Part shown: positions 23,685-32,462 of the stretch, piece after piece
How positions within the stretch are numbered: position 1 is the stretch's first letter
How the letters are laid out: each line of letters opens with the position of its first letter
Origin: Streptomyces liliifuscus
GTDB lineage: Bacteria > Actinomycetota > Actinomycetes > Streptomycetales > Streptomycetaceae
Length of the DNA: 64,000 nucleotides
Assembly: GCF_016598615.1 (NCBI RefSeq)
Contig: NZ_CP066831.1
Coordinates: forward strand, 6,200,001-6,264,000
Direction of reading: 5' to 3'
Notes under the pieces: generated by a model
Database searches by the model: none
What the model saw: only the letters and a program-made list of their open reading frames with translations
What the model was told of the DNA's origin: nothing
Program-made: the position numbers and the translations under genes

Positions 23685-24848
23685 TCAGTCGGTCGTCGCC
23701 GGCAGTCGAAGCCCGGCCCGGTAGCCGCCGTCCTCCGTCGGGCCCGCCTCGAAGGAGCCGTCGAGGTTCTCGGCCCGTTCCCCCAGGCCGATCAACCCCT
23801 GTTGCGATCCCGGCAGTTCGAGGGTGGGACGGGTCGGCGGGGTGTTCGTGACGGTCACGCCCAGCTCGTCGCCCAGGTGCCACAGCTGTACGGTCGCCGT
23901 CGCGCCGGGCGCGTGTTTGCGTACGTTGGTGAGGGCCTCCTGCACGGTCCGGTAGACCGCGCGCTGGACCGGGGCCCCGATACCGGGCGGCAGTTCGCCC
24001 TCCAGGGTCACCTCGATACCGCTCGTGTCGATCAGCTGCCGCAGGTCCGCGAGGGTCGGCTGCGGGGTCAGTTCGGTCGTACGGCCGCCCGAGGCCCGCA
24101 ACAGCGTGACCATGTGCCGCAGTTCGTCGAGTGTCGTGACGCTCAGCTCGCGGATCGTCCTGGCGGCCTCGCGCGTGCCGGGGTCCGGCGCGCCGACCTG
24201 CAGCGCCCCGGCCCGTACGGCGATGAGGCTCACCTGGTGGGAGACGACGTCGTGCATCTCCCGGGCCAGCTGGGCCCGTTCGCGGGCCAGCACGTTCTGG
24301 GCGTGCAGCCGCCGCTCGTGCTCGCGTGCCTCCTCGATCTCGACCAGCCGGGCCGCGGCGTCGCGCCGGGCCTGGACCAGCTGGCCCAGGAAGACCGGAG
24401 CGGCCGCGGTGGCCAGCAGATAGACGAAGTTGACGAAGGTCCAGGTGCGGTCGTCCGACGCGTACTCCGACAGCGGCCACGGCATGGCGGATGCCGCCGC
24501 CGACGCGATGGCGCAGACGATCAACAGGCGGCGGTCCCGGCTGCGTTCGGCCAGCGTGTAGAGGGCGGCCAGGGGTGCCACCACGACCGACGAGAACAGC
24601 GCGGCGGGCAGCGACAGCAGGAAGACGGGCAGCGGAAAGCGCCGCCGCACCGCGAGGGCCGCGCAGGCGGCGACCGAGAGGACCACCTCGACCGGGGTGT
24701 CCCGGTCGAGCTGCCACCACACGTCAAGCGCCGCCAGGGCGACGAGCAGCACGTCGACGAGCCGGGCCGCCGCCACCGGACGCGTACGCCCGGCCATGAA
24801 CCACCGGTTCCCCTTTCGGACAGCCGCGCCTTCCACCGCCTCCCTCAC
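23685..24848 (-). CDS. Two-component sensor histidine kinase (NarL-type, HisKA_3)
   Basis: 387 residues, GTG start overlapping the regulator stop (GTGA). Four or five N-terminal membrane helices span about 25-160. The phospho-acceptor box is LAREMHDVVSHQVSLIAV (His about 198), and the ATPase domain has VYRTVQEALTNVRKHAPGA (N box) and QQGLIGLGERAENLDGSF (G boxes). It signals to the coupled LuxR-type regulator. The many helices and lack of an extracellular domain suggest sensing within the membrane. Confidence 0.93.
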   Translation of the reverse strand: MREAVEGAAVRKGNRWFMAGRTRPVAAARLVDVLLVALAALDVWWQLDRDTPVEVVLSVAACAALAVRRRFPLPVFLLSLPAALFSSVVVAPLAALYTLAERSRDRRLLIVCAIASAAASAMPWPLSEYASDDRTWTFVNFVYLLATAAAPVFLGQLVQARRDAAARLVEIEEAREHERRLHAQNVLARERAQLAREMHDVVSHQVSLIAVRAGALQVGAPDPGTREAARTIRELSVTTLDELRHMVTLLRASGGRTTELTPQPTLADLRQLIDTSGIEVTLEGELPPGIGAPVQRAVYRTVQEALTNVRKHAPGATATVQLWHLGDELGVTVTNTPPTRPTLELPGSQQGLIGLGERAENLDGSFEAGPTEDGGYRAGLRLPATTD

Positions 24849-25525
24849 CTTCGACGGCCCGCTTCCCCGCCGCGCCCGCCCAGCAGCCCCGCCCGTTGCG
24901 CGAGCAGCGCCGCCTGGACACGGCTGCCCACCCGCAGCTTGGTGAGGATCGCGCTGACGTGGTCCTTGACCGTGCCCGCGCTGAGGTGGATCCGCGCACC
25001 GATGTCGGCGTTGGACAGCCCCTCCGCGACCAGCACGAGCACCTCGCGCTCACGGCCGCTGAGCAGGCCGACCCGGCGTACCTCCGGATCGTCCCCGGCC
25101 CCCGCCGCGTGCCCGGGGTGGCCGTGCAGCATCGACCGTGACGCCTTCGGCGACAGCACCACGCCACCGGCCGCGAGAGTCCGCACGAGCTGTGCCAACT
25201 GCTCGGGCTCGGTGTCCTTGAGGATGAACCCGGCCGCGCCCGACCGCAGGGCCGTCACGATGTACTCGTCCGAGTCGAAGGTGGTCAGCATCGCCACGAC
25301 CGGTGCCTCGGGCATCGCCCGGATCTCCCGCAGCACGGTCAGCCCGTCGACGTCGGGCATCCGGATGTCCAGCAGCACGACGTCGGGCCGCAGCCGCGTC
25401 ACCGTGCCGGCCGCCTCCGCGCCGGTGGAGGTCGCGACGACCTCGATGTCCTCGGCCGCGTTGAGGATCAGTTCGAAGCCGGACCGGATCAGCGCCTCGT
25501 CGTCCACCACCTGAACCCGGATCAC
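24845..25525 (-). CDS. Two-component response regulator, LuxR/NarL type
   Basis: 226 residues from the GTG at 25525; the longer upstream frame is not protein-like. Receiver domain: acidic pocket VVDDE, phosphorylation Asp about 53 in VVLLDIRMPDVDG, Lys in FILKDTEPEQL. C-terminal HTH: LLSGREREVLVLVAEGLSNADIGARIHLSAGTVKDHVSAILTKL. Target unknown; the divergent membrane gene at 25714 is the nearest candidate. Confidence 0.94.
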   Translation of the reverse strand: MIRVQVVDDEALIRSGFELILNAAEDIEVVATSTGAEAAGTVTRLRPDVVLLDIRMPDVDGLTVLREIRAMPEAPVVAMLTTFDSDEYIVTALRSGAAGFILKDTEPEQLAQLVRTLAAGGVVLSPKASRSMLHGHPGHAAGAGDDPEVRRVGLLSGREREVLVLVAEGLSNADIGARIHLSAGTVKDHVSAILTKLRVGSRVQAALLAQRAGLLGGRGGEAGRRR

Positions 25526-25713
25526 TCGCGTCCCGTCTGCCGGCCTGTCGCCCACCTGTTGATTTCGGGCCAAGCCTAGGCACACCGGCCCGCTCCGGCG
25601 CATCGACGGGACGGTGAATCCGCCGCCCGGCGGGGTGGGTCCCGCCACCCGGCGGGGGGTCGCCGGACGCTCGGCGGATGGGCCCCGAGCTGCGATTTTC
25701 CCAGCCTGGAAGC

Positions 25714-26985
25714 ATGACGCAGAACGCATCGGAGCCCAAGGCCCCAGAGACCACCGCCGCCGGTCCGGCCGCCGCGCCCGCCCGCGGGAGCCGCCCGTCG
25801 CAGGCGGCCTCCGCCGGCCGTCTCGTCGGTGTCGACCTCGCCCGCGGTCTCGCCGTCTTCGGAATGTACGCGGCCCACGTCGGCCCCGACCCGGCGGGCG
25901 GCGGTGCCACCGGCTTCGTGATGGAACTGGCCCACGGCCGGGCCTCCGCCCTCTTCGCCTTCCTGGCGGGCTTCTCGATCATCCTGATGACCGGCCGCCG
26001 GACGCCCAGGACGGGCCGCGAGGGACGCCAGGCCGTCGCCAAGGTCCTGATCCGGGCGGTCGTCCTGCTCGCCCTCGGCACCTGGCTGACCTCCACCGGC
26101 ACCCCCGTCGAGGTGATCCTCGCCTTCTACGGCCTCTACTTCGTCATGGTCCTGCCCTTCCACCGCCTGCGCCCCGCCACCCTGGCCGCACTCGCCGCCG
26201 GTACGGCCCTGCTGCTGCCCCAACTCCTCTACGCCGTCCAGCGGTCGATCGACAATGGCAGCTGGGCCGAGACCGTCACCCGGCACGACCCGCTCGCCCG
26301 CGTCAGCGACACCGGCGGCTTCATGGAGCTGCTGTTCAACGGCAGTTACCCCGCGCTGACCTGGATCCCGTTCGTCCTCGCGGGCATGGCGGTGGCCCGT
26401 CTCGACCTCGCGTCCACGGTCGTACGCGCCCGTCTCGCCGTCACCGGCGCCGGCCTCGCCGTGCTCGGGTACGGCGGCTCGTGGCTGGCCCTGCACCTGG
26501 TCCCCGGAGTGCGCGGTGCCCTCACCGAGAGCACCGCGGGGGAGGGCGGCTGGGGCGGCGGTTCCGGCTCGGTCATGTCGGCCTGGTGGTCCGACACGGC
26601 CGGCTACCCCACCGGCGACACCACCGCCTGGCTGTGGGTGGCCTCCCCGCACAGCGAGACCACCCTCTCCGTGATCGCCAACACCGGAGTCGCCCTCACG
26701 GTCCTCGTCGCCTGCGTCGCCGCCGTCGAGACCCTGCCCCGCTTCCGCCGTCTCGCCGGGCCGGTCGTCGCGGTCGGCACGATGTCCCTGACGGCGTACG
26801 TCTTCCACATAGTCGGTATCCGGATCCTCGGCATCGAGGAACTGCCCGGCTCCCCGCTGTACGTCCTGCTCGGCTTCATCGCCGCCGTCACCGTCCTGGC
26901 CGTCGTCTGGTCCCGCTACTTCCGCCGCGGACCGCTGGAGTACCTGCTGGGCCGGGCCACCGGGCCGGCCCGCTATGTGAGGTAG
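25714..26985 (+). CDS. Polytopic membrane protein, DUF418 / acyltransferase-like
   Basis: 423 residues, ATG after GGAAG. The first 40 residues are Ala/Pro/Ser-rich. A conserved entry segment RLVGVDLARGLAVFGMYAAHVG is followed by about ten membrane helices. The C-terminal region VGTMSLTAYVFHIVGIRIL and VWSRYFRRGPLEYLLGRATG matches DUF418-type proteins, relatives of the HGSNAT membrane acyltransferases. A role in modifying an envelope glycan or lipid is possible. It is divergent from the two-component genes. Confidence 0.83.
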   Translation: MTQNASEPKAPETTAAGPAAAPARGSRPSQAASAGRLVGVDLARGLAVFGMYAAHVGPDPAGGGATGFVMELAHGRASALFAFLAGFSIILMTGRRTPRTGREGRQAVAKVLIRAVVLLALGTWLTSTGTPVEVILAFYGLYFVMVLPFHRLRPATLAALAAGTALLLPQLLYAVQRSIDNGSWAETVTRHDPLARVSDTGGFMELLFNGSYPALTWIPFVLAGMAVARLDLASTVVRARLAVTGAGLAVLGYGGSWLALHLVPGVRGALTESTAGEGGWGGGSGSVMSAWWSDTAGYPTGDTTAWLWVASPHSETTLSVIANTGVALTVLVACVAAVETLPRFRRLAGPVVAVGTMSLTAYVFHIVGIRILGIEELPGSPLYVLLGFIAAVTVLAVVWSRYFRRGPLEYLLGRATGPARYVR

Positions 26986-27215
26986 TGCTCCGCGCGCAGG
27001 TGCCGTCTCAGCACCACATCGGCGTCGGTCCCCGCGCTCCGGCAACTGATCCTCCCCGCAAGGAGGTTGGCCGTGGCCCGTGCCCCCGGTGCGTGGTAGG
27101 GCTAGCTGCACCTTCGTTCAGGGAGGTCGCTTCATGGTGGTGTCGGGCGGGGGGCGGGATGGTTGTACCAGACGATCCGAGAGGTTCACGGCCTCTCCAC
27201 CCGGAAGGAAACGTC

Positions 27216-27422
27216 ATGAACCTCTCCGCAGCCCCCAGCATCCCCTCGGCCGAGCCGACCCCCGTCGTCGTGACCTCCGAGAGCGAGCTCGCTCCGCTGC
27301 TGGCCGCCTGGGACCAGGCGCACCCGGCCGCCAACGACGATCCCGAGTGGCGACACCTGCTGGACGAGATGGCCCATCCGCGCACGACCCAGGCGTTCTA
27401 CCGCCTGGCGGCGGGACGTTGA
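27216..27422 (+). CDS. Small hypothetical protein, 68 aa
   Basis: ATG with a good GGAAGGAAA site 4-5 nt upstream. Codon use is actinobacterial. The N-terminus is Pro/Ser-rich (SAAPSIPSAEPTP), then an acidic-amphipathic helix-rich part: ESELAPLLAAWDQAHPAAND, PEWRHLLDEMAHPRTTQAFYRL. No membrane segment. Function unknown. The 230-bp gap before it holds an inverted repeat GAGAGG/CCTCTC near 27178-27196. Confidence 0.6.
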   Translation: MNLSAAPSIPSAEPTPVVVTSESELAPLLAAWDQAHPAANDDPEWRHLLDEMAHPRTTQAFYRLAAGR

Positions 27423-27437
27423 CCGGTGGGGCCTTTT

Positions 27438-27585
27438 TCGCCCCCGCCGCCCCTACCCATTCCCGTCCCTTGGGGGCTCCGCCCCCAGACCCCGCTGAAA
27501 ATCAGCCCCTCCGGCGTTTGAGGAGCGGGGGTTCGGGGGCCGGCCCCCGGAAAGGGACGGGAATGGGTAGGGGCGGCGGGGGCGA
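27438..27585. repeat. Nested inverted-repeat element, copy B
   Basis: Arms 27438-27471 and 27552-27585 (TCGCCCCCGCCGCCCCTACC...) are a perfect 34-bp inverted repeat, the same outer arm as at 16797. The centre differs from copy A: it carries GGGGGCTCCGCCCCC and a CCTCCGGCGTTTGAGGAG piece instead of the GCGCAGTTCC core. It begins 16 bp after the small gene's stop. Confidence 0.88.
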
Positions 27586-27639
27586 GAAATGTCATCGGGC
27601 GGGCCGATGGGCCCATCGGGAGGACGCCCCGGTGGGGCG

Positions 27640-27669
27640 TGGACCCGTACCGGCGGCCGCTCGTAGCTT
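27640..27669 (+). promoter_or_regulatory. Leaderless-type promoter of the EamA gene
   Basis: TGGACC (27640-27645) and TAGCTT (27664-27669) are spaced by 18 bp. The -10 box ends 6 nt before the ATG and there is no ribosome site, so transcription should start at or next to the A of the ATG. Confidence 0.5.
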
Positions 27670-27675
27670 CGGGGC

Positions 27676-28632
27676 ATGGCTACAGACAGCTCGTCCGAGC
27701 GCAAGGGCACCGTTCAGCTGACCGCGGCGATGGTTCTCTCCGGAACCCTCGGCATCTTCGTCGTCGAGTCGGGCGCCTCGCCCCTCAACGTCGTGTTCTT
27801 CCGCGTGCTCTTCGGAGCCCTGGCACTCGGCGCGTACGCCCTCGCCCGCGGCTACTTCCGCGACCACGGGCTCACCCCGCGCAAACTCGGACTCGCCGCA
27901 CTGGGCGGCCTGTTCATCGTCTTCAACTGGGTCCTCCTCTTCCAGTCGTACGAGAACACGTCGATCTCGGTCGCGACCGTCGTCTACCACACGCAGCCGT
28001 TCTACGTGGTGCTGCTCGGCGCCCTCCTCTTCCGCGAACGCCTCACCGCCGCGAAGGCCGGCTGGATCGCGCTCGCCTTCGGGGGCCTGATCCTGGTCTC
28101 GGGCGTCACGCCCTCGGACTTCACCGGCGGCGACGGCACGTACGTCCTCGGCGTCGGCCAGGCCCTCCTCGCCGCGCTCCTCTACGGCCTGTCCACCCTG
28201 GTGACCAAGCGCATCACGGGCGTACGCCCGCACCTCATCGCCCTCGTCCAGGTCGTCGTCGGGATCCCGCTGCTCCTGCCGTTCGCCGACTTCGGCGCGA
28301 TGAGCGGCACGGGTGCCGACTGGGGCTGGCTGGTCGGCCTCGGGGTCGTCCACACGGGCCTGATGTACGTCCTGATGTACGCCGCCTACGCGCAGCTGCC
28401 GACCGCCAAGATCGCCGTGCTCGCCTTCACCTACCCGGCGGTGGCGATGGTCGCGGACTGGGCGGTCTACGGGCACCACATCGGGCTCGTCCAGGCGCTG
28501 GGCGTCCCGCTGATCGTGGCGGCGAGCCTCAAGGTCACCCTTGCTCGGCAACCAGCTTCCGCGCCTGCTCCACGAACAGCCGCGCGTGCGCCGGAAGCCG
28601 CTTCCCGGACCGCCACGCCAGCTGAGTGCTGA
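27676..28632 (+). CDS. EamA/DMT-family transporter
   Basis: 318 residues, ten membrane helices in two EamA repeats (VQLTAAMVLSGTLGIFVVESGA... and VLGVGQALLAALLYGLSTLVTK). The typical helix-4 segment SISVATVVYHTQPFYVVLLGALLFRE is present, with its counterpart PTAKIAVLAFTYPAVAMVADW in the second half. It exports or imports small metabolites such as amino acids. The last 33 codons overlap the 3' end of a convergent LysR gene by 98 bp; that tail is hydrophilic (Pro/Ala/Arg-rich) and not part of the membrane core. Confidence 0.88.
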   Translation: MATDSSSERKGTVQLTAAMVLSGTLGIFVVESGASPLNVVFFRVLFGALALGAYALARGYFRDHGLTPRKLGLAALGGLFIVFNWVLLFQSYENTSISVATVVYHTQPFYVVLLGALLFRERLTAAKAGWIALAFGGLILVSGVTPSDFTGGDGTYVLGVGQALLAALLYGLSTLVTKRITGVRPHLIALVQVVVGIPLLLPFADFGAMSGTGADWGWLVGLGVVHTGLMYVLMYAAYAQLPTAKIAVLAFTYPAVAMVADWAVYGHHIGLVQALGVPLIVAASLKVTLARQPASAPAPRTAARAPEAASRTATPAEC

Positions 28633-29431
28633 GGGTGAACGGCTGCTCCCAGGGCAGGGCCACGAGCCGGCCGTCGGCAAGCTCCTCCGCCACCGTCACC
28701 GCGGGCAGGAGGGCGATGCCGAGGCCGGCCGCCGCCGCGCGCTTGGTCGCCTCGATCGTGCCGAACTCCATGAACGGGACCGGCTCCGCGGACTCCGTGT
28801 TGAGCTCCTCCTCGAACAGGTCCCGGTAGGCGCAGCCCGGTTCGGTGGCCAGCAGCGGCTCGTGCACCAGATCGGCGGTCGACACGGTCGGCACGGCCGC
28901 TCCCGCCAGGGGATGGCCGGGCGCCGCCACCAGCGCCAGCGGCTCCTCCGTGAGCAGTGTGACCTCGAGACCGGTGTGCTCCGTCTCCCGCTCCATCAGG
29001 AAACCCACGTCGTACGTGCCCTGCCGCAGCGCCTGCCGGGTCTCGTCGCCCAGCGTCGGACGCATGGACAGCCGCACCCCGGGATAGCGGTGGTGGAACA
29101 GTTCGAGGAGCGGGGACAGACGGTAGGACGTCAGCGACTCCATCGTGCCGATCGTCAGCGTGCCCGAGGGCTCCTCCGTACCGACGACCGCCGCCCGTGC
29201 CTCCTCGCTCAGCTCGATGATCTGCCGGGCGTAGGGGAGGAGCCGTTCGCCCGCCTCGGTCAGGCGGATACGGCTGCCGAGCCGGTCGAAGAGCTGCGCC
29301 CCGAGCGAGGACTCAAGGGCGCGGATCTGGCTGGTCACGCTGGACTGGGCGTACTTCAGCTCGGCCGCCGCCTGCGTGAAGCTCAGCACGGTGGCGACCT
29401 TCTCGAAGGTGACCAGCAGACGGATCTCCAT
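28535..29431 (-). CDS. LysR-family transcriptional regulator
   Basis: 298 residues, the usual LysR length. N-terminal winged HTH: LLVTFEKVATVLSFTQAAAELKYAQSSVTSQIRALESSLGAQLFDR. The effector domain has GTLTIGTMESLTSYRLSPLLELFHHRYPGV. The C-terminal 32 codons lie within the antisense of the EamA transporter, so the pair probably share regulation. The coinducer is unknown. Confidence 0.93.
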   Translation of the reverse strand: MEIRLLVTFEKVATVLSFTQAAAELKYAQSSVTSQIRALESSLGAQLFDRLGSRIRLTEAGERLLPYARQIIELSEEARAAVVGTEEPSGTLTIGTMESLTSYRLSPLLELFHHRYPGVRLSMRPTLGDETRQALRQGTYDVGFLMERETEHTGLEVTLLTEEPLALVAAPGHPLAGAAVPTVSTADLVHEPLLATEPGCAYRDLFEEELNTESAEPVPFMEFGTIEATKRAAAAGLGIALLPAVTVAEELADGRLVALPWEQPFTLSTQLAWRSGKRLPAHARLFVEQARKLVAEQG

Positions 29432-29471
29432 CTCAGGGCTCCATCTCGGAACTGCGTCTCAGAACTCCACG

Positions 29472-29909
29472 TCAGGGCTTCGGCGGTGTCGAGTCGTCCG
29501 GGCCGTCGCCCGTTCCGCCCTCGCGCCGCTTCAGCTCCTCCTCGCGGCGGCGGAGGTCGTCCTCCCAGTTCTTGAGGTGCGCCTCGTCGTCCGTGACGGC
29601 GTCCGTAGCGGCGTCGTCCTTGCCCTCGCCCTTGCTGTCGTCCTTCTTGTCGTCCTTCAAGGACTTCAGGAACTCCGGGTTGTCGTCGGGCGCGACCCAG
29701 CCGCCCCGGCCGGAGGAGAGGCCCCGCGGCTTGCGCTGGTGGCCGACGATCAGCCAGGAGATGGAGCCGACGAGCGGGAACAGCAGCACGAGGATCGCCC
29801 AGAGGGGCTTCGGGATGTACCGGATGTCCTTCTCGTCGGTGGTGATGCAGTCGATGAACGCATAGATGCTGAGCCCGAGCGGCACCAGAATCATCAGCAC
29901 CCGAAGCAT
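29472..29909 (-). CDS. PLDc_N-domain membrane protein
   Basis: 145 residues. Two N-terminal helices (LRVLMILVPLGLSIYAFID and PLWAILVLLFPLVGSISWLIVG) with the DIRYIPKPLW motif between them are the phospholipase D nuclease N-terminal (PLDc_N) domain. A highly charged Lys/Asp/Glu-rich cytosolic tail follows (DDKKDDSKGEGKDDA, RRREEELKRREGG, coiled-coil-like). No catalytic HKD motif is present. Function is unknown; such proteins occur beside envelope genes. Confidence 0.8.
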   Translation of the reverse strand: MLRVLMILVPLGLSIYAFIDCITTDEKDIRYIPKPLWAILVLLFPLVGSISWLIVGHQRKPRGLSSGRGGWVAPDDNPEFLKSLKDDKKDDSKGEGKDDAATDAVTDDEAHLKNWEDDLRRREEELKRREGGTGDGPDDSTPPKP

Positions 29910-30015
29910 TCGGCGGTCCCCCTGCGTGTGGAGAGTGGAGATGCGTGCGAGATCGGGGCCGGGTGAGCGGCCCCCGTTACAGGTTCAGCGTAGCGAGTAG
30001 CCGATACTGGAACGC

Positions 30016-31476
30016 ATGGCTTACGACGATCTTCGCTCCCTGCTCCGGGCGCTTGAGCGCGAGGGCGACCTCAAGCGCATCAAGGCCGAGGTGGACCCGT
30101 ATCTGGAGGTCGGGGAGATCGTCGACCGCGTCCAGAAGGCGGGCGGCCCCGCTCTGCTCTTCGAGAACGTGCGCGGGTCGGCGATGCCGCTGGCGATGAA
30201 CGTCTTCGGGACGGACCGCAGGCTCCTCAAATCGCTCGGCCTGAAGTCGTACGAGGACATCAGCGAGAAGATCGGCGGACTGCTCAGGCCGGAGCTGCCG
30301 CAGGGGTTCATCGGGGTGCGCGAGGCCTTCGGGAAGCTCGGCGCCATGACCCACGTACCGCCGAAGAAGATCAAGTCCGACAACGCGCCGGTGCACGAGG
30401 TCGTGCTCCAGGGCGACGAGGTCGACCTGGACCAACTGCCGGCCCTCTTCACCTGGCCCAAGGACGGCGGGTCCTTCTTCAACCTGGGCCTGACCCACAC
30501 CAAGGACCCGGAGAGCGGCATCCGCAATCTCGGGCTCTACCGGCTCCAGCGCCACGACAAGCGCACCATCGGCATGCACTGGCAGATCCACAAGGACAGC
30601 CGCAACCACTACCAGGTGGCCGCGCGCAAGGGCGAGCGGCTGCCGGTCGCGATCGCCTTCGGCTGCCCGCCCGCGGTGACGTACGCGTCCACGGCACCCC
30701 TGCCCGGTGACATCGACGAGTACCTCTTCGCCGGGTTCGTCCAGGGCAAGCGGATCGAGATGGTCGACTGCAAGACGGTGCCGTTGCAGGTGCCGGCGCA
30801 GGCCGAGGTCGTACTCGAAGGGTGGCTGGAGCCCGGCGAGATGCTGCCCGAGGGGCCCTTCGGCGACCACACCGGCTTCTACACCCCGCAGGAGCCCTTC
30901 CCGGCCCTGACCATCGACTGCGTGACGATGCGCAGGCGCCCGCTGCTCCAGTCGATCGTGGTCGGCCGGCCGCCGACCGAGGACGGTCCGCTGGGCCGGG
31001 CGACGGAGAGGTTCTTCCTCCCCCTCCTCAAGATCATCGTGCCGGACATCGTGGACTACCACCTCCCCGAGGCGGGCGGCTTCCACAACTGCGCGATCGT
31101 CGCGATCGACAAGAAGTACCCCAAGCACGCCCAGAAGGTGATGCACGCCGTCTGGGGCGCCCACATGATGTCCCTCACCAAACTGATCGTGGTCGTCGAC
31201 TCCGACTGCGACGTCCACGACCTGCACGAGGTCGCGTGGCGCGCACTGGGGAACACGGACTACTCCCGCGACCTCACCGTCGTCGAGGGACCGGTCGACC
31301 ACCTCGACCACTCCTCGTACCAGCAGTTCTGGGGCGGCAAGGCGGGCATCGACGCCACGAGGAAGTGGCCCGAGGAGGGGTACACACGGGACGGCGGCTG
31401 GCCCGACATGGTGCTGTCCGACCCGGAGACGGCGGCGAAGGTCGACCGCCGGTGGAAGGAGTACGGACTCTCGTGA
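30016..31476 (+). CDS. mqnL: UbiD-family decarboxylase of menaquinone biosynthesis
   Basis: 486 residues. UbiD-fold marks: FSDN-type N-terminus replaced by MAYDDLRSLLRALEREGDL, prenylated-FMN/metal region NLGLYRLQRHDKRTIGMHWQIHKDSRNHY, and the catalytic Glu stretch LPEGPFGDHTGFY. The family uses prenyl-FMN to decarboxylate aromatic acids. In the futalosine route of Streptomyces it decarboxylates the prenylated 1,4-dihydroxy-6-naphthoate made by the next gene product. The stop overlaps the mqnP start. A possible -10 GATACT lies 7 nt before the ATG. Confidence 0.93.
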   Translation: MAYDDLRSLLRALEREGDLKRIKAEVDPYLEVGEIVDRVQKAGGPALLFENVRGSAMPLAMNVFGTDRRLLKSLGLKSYEDISEKIGGLLRPELPQGFIGVREAFGKLGAMTHVPPKKIKSDNAPVHEVVLQGDEVDLDQLPALFTWPKDGGSFFNLGLTHTKDPESGIRNLGLYRLQRHDKRTIGMHWQIHKDSRNHYQVAARKGERLPVAIAFGCPPAVTYASTAPLPGDIDEYLFAGFVQGKRIEMVDCKTVPLQVPAQAEVVLEGWLEPGEMLPEGPFGDHTGFYTPQEPFPALTIDCVTMRRRPLLQSIVVGRPPTEDGPLGRATERFFLPLLKIIVPDIVDYHLPEAGGFHNCAIVAIDKKYPKHAQKVMHAVWGAHMMSLTKLIVVVDSDCDVHDLHEVAWRALGNTDYSRDLTVVEGPVDHLDHSSYQQFWGGKAGIDATRKWPEEGYTRDGGWPDMVLSDPETAAKVDRRWKEYGLS

Positions 31477-32375
31477 GCAGCGCATCAGCCGCGATCCCGC
31501 AGCCGGGGCGCACCAAGGCGTTCCTGCGCCTCGTCATGATCGAGCACTCCGTCTTCGCGCTGCCCTTCGCGTACATCGCGGCGCTGACGGCGATGTTCAC
31601 GCTGGACGGGAACATCCACTGGGGCCGGCTGCTGCTGGTGACCGTCGCGATGGTCGGTCTGCGTACCTTCGCCATGGCCGCGAACCGGATCATCGACCGG
31701 GAGATCGACGCCCGCAATCCCCGTACGGCCCATCGCGAGCTGGTCACCGGCGCGATGAGCGTGAAGCACGCGTGGACGGGCGCGCTGGTCGCCCTGGTGT
31801 TCTTCCTCGGCGCCGCGGCCCTGCTCAACCCGCTGTGCCTGGCGCTGGCGCCCATCGCGGTCATCCCGATGGTCGTGTACCCGTACGGCAAGCGGTTCAC
31901 GAACTTCCCGCAGGCCATCCTCGGTCTCGCGCAGGCGATGGGGCCGATCGGCGGCTGGCTCGCGATCACCGGTGAGTGGTCCTGGGACGCGGTGATCCTC
32001 GGCCTCGCGGTCGGCATCTGGATCGGCGGCTTCGACCTCATCTACGCCTGCCAGGACGTGAAGACGGACCGCGAGATCGGCGTCATGTCGGTCCCGGCCC
32101 GCTTCGGCATCCCGGCGGCCGTCTGGGGCGCGCGCGTCTGCCACACCCTCACGACGGCGCTCTTCGTCTGGTACGCGCTGGCCACCGACGCGGGCACCTT
32201 CTTCTGGGTCGGCCTGGTGATCGTCGCGGGCGCGTTCCTGTACGAGCACTCGATCGTCCGCCCGCACGACCTCTCCCGGGTGAACCGCGCCTTCTTCAGC
32301 GTCAACGGCTTCATCGGGATCGCCCTCTTCGCGTGCGCGCTGCTCGATCTGTTGGTGCGCGGCCTGACCGTCTGA
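31473..32375 (+). CDS. mqnP: UbiA-family prenyltransferase of menaquinone biosynthesis
   Basis: 300 residues from the GTG at 31473, overlapping mqnL by 4 bp. Eight or nine membrane helices. Both Asp-rich motifs are clear: AANRIIDREIDARNPRT (NxxxDxxxD) and YACQDVKTDREIGV (DxxxD). It prenylates 1,4-dihydroxy-6-naphthoate with a polyprenyl diphosphate in the membrane. The mqnM gene for the cofactor follows 87 bp later. Confidence 0.94.
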   Translation: MSSASAAIPQPGRTKAFLRLVMIEHSVFALPFAYIAALTAMFTLDGNIHWGRLLLVTVAMVGLRTFAMAANRIIDREIDARNPRTAHRELVTGAMSVKHAWTGALVALVFFLGAAALLNPLCLALAPIAVIPMVVYPYGKRFTNFPQAILGLAQAMGPIGGWLAITGEWSWDAVILGLAVGIWIGGFDLIYACQDVKTDREIGVMSVPARFGIPAAVWGARVCHTLTTALFVWYALATDAGTFFWVGLVIVAGAFLYEHSIVRPHDLSRVNRAFFSVNGFIGIALFACALLDLLVRGLTV

Positions 32376-32427
32376 GCACCGTGTGGGCAGGGTGCGGTCC
32401 GCGGACCGCCCGCAGGCGCGGCCGGTC

Positions 32428-32456
32428 CTGAGCTCCGGGCGGCCCGCCGGTAGGCT
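32428..32456 (+). promoter_or_regulatory. Leaderless-type promoter of mqnM
   Basis: CTGAGC (32428-32433) and TAGGCT (32451-32456) with 17-bp spacing; 6 nt separate the -10 box from the GTG at 32463 and there is no ribosome site. Confidence 0.45.
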
Positions 32457-32462
32457 CAGGGT

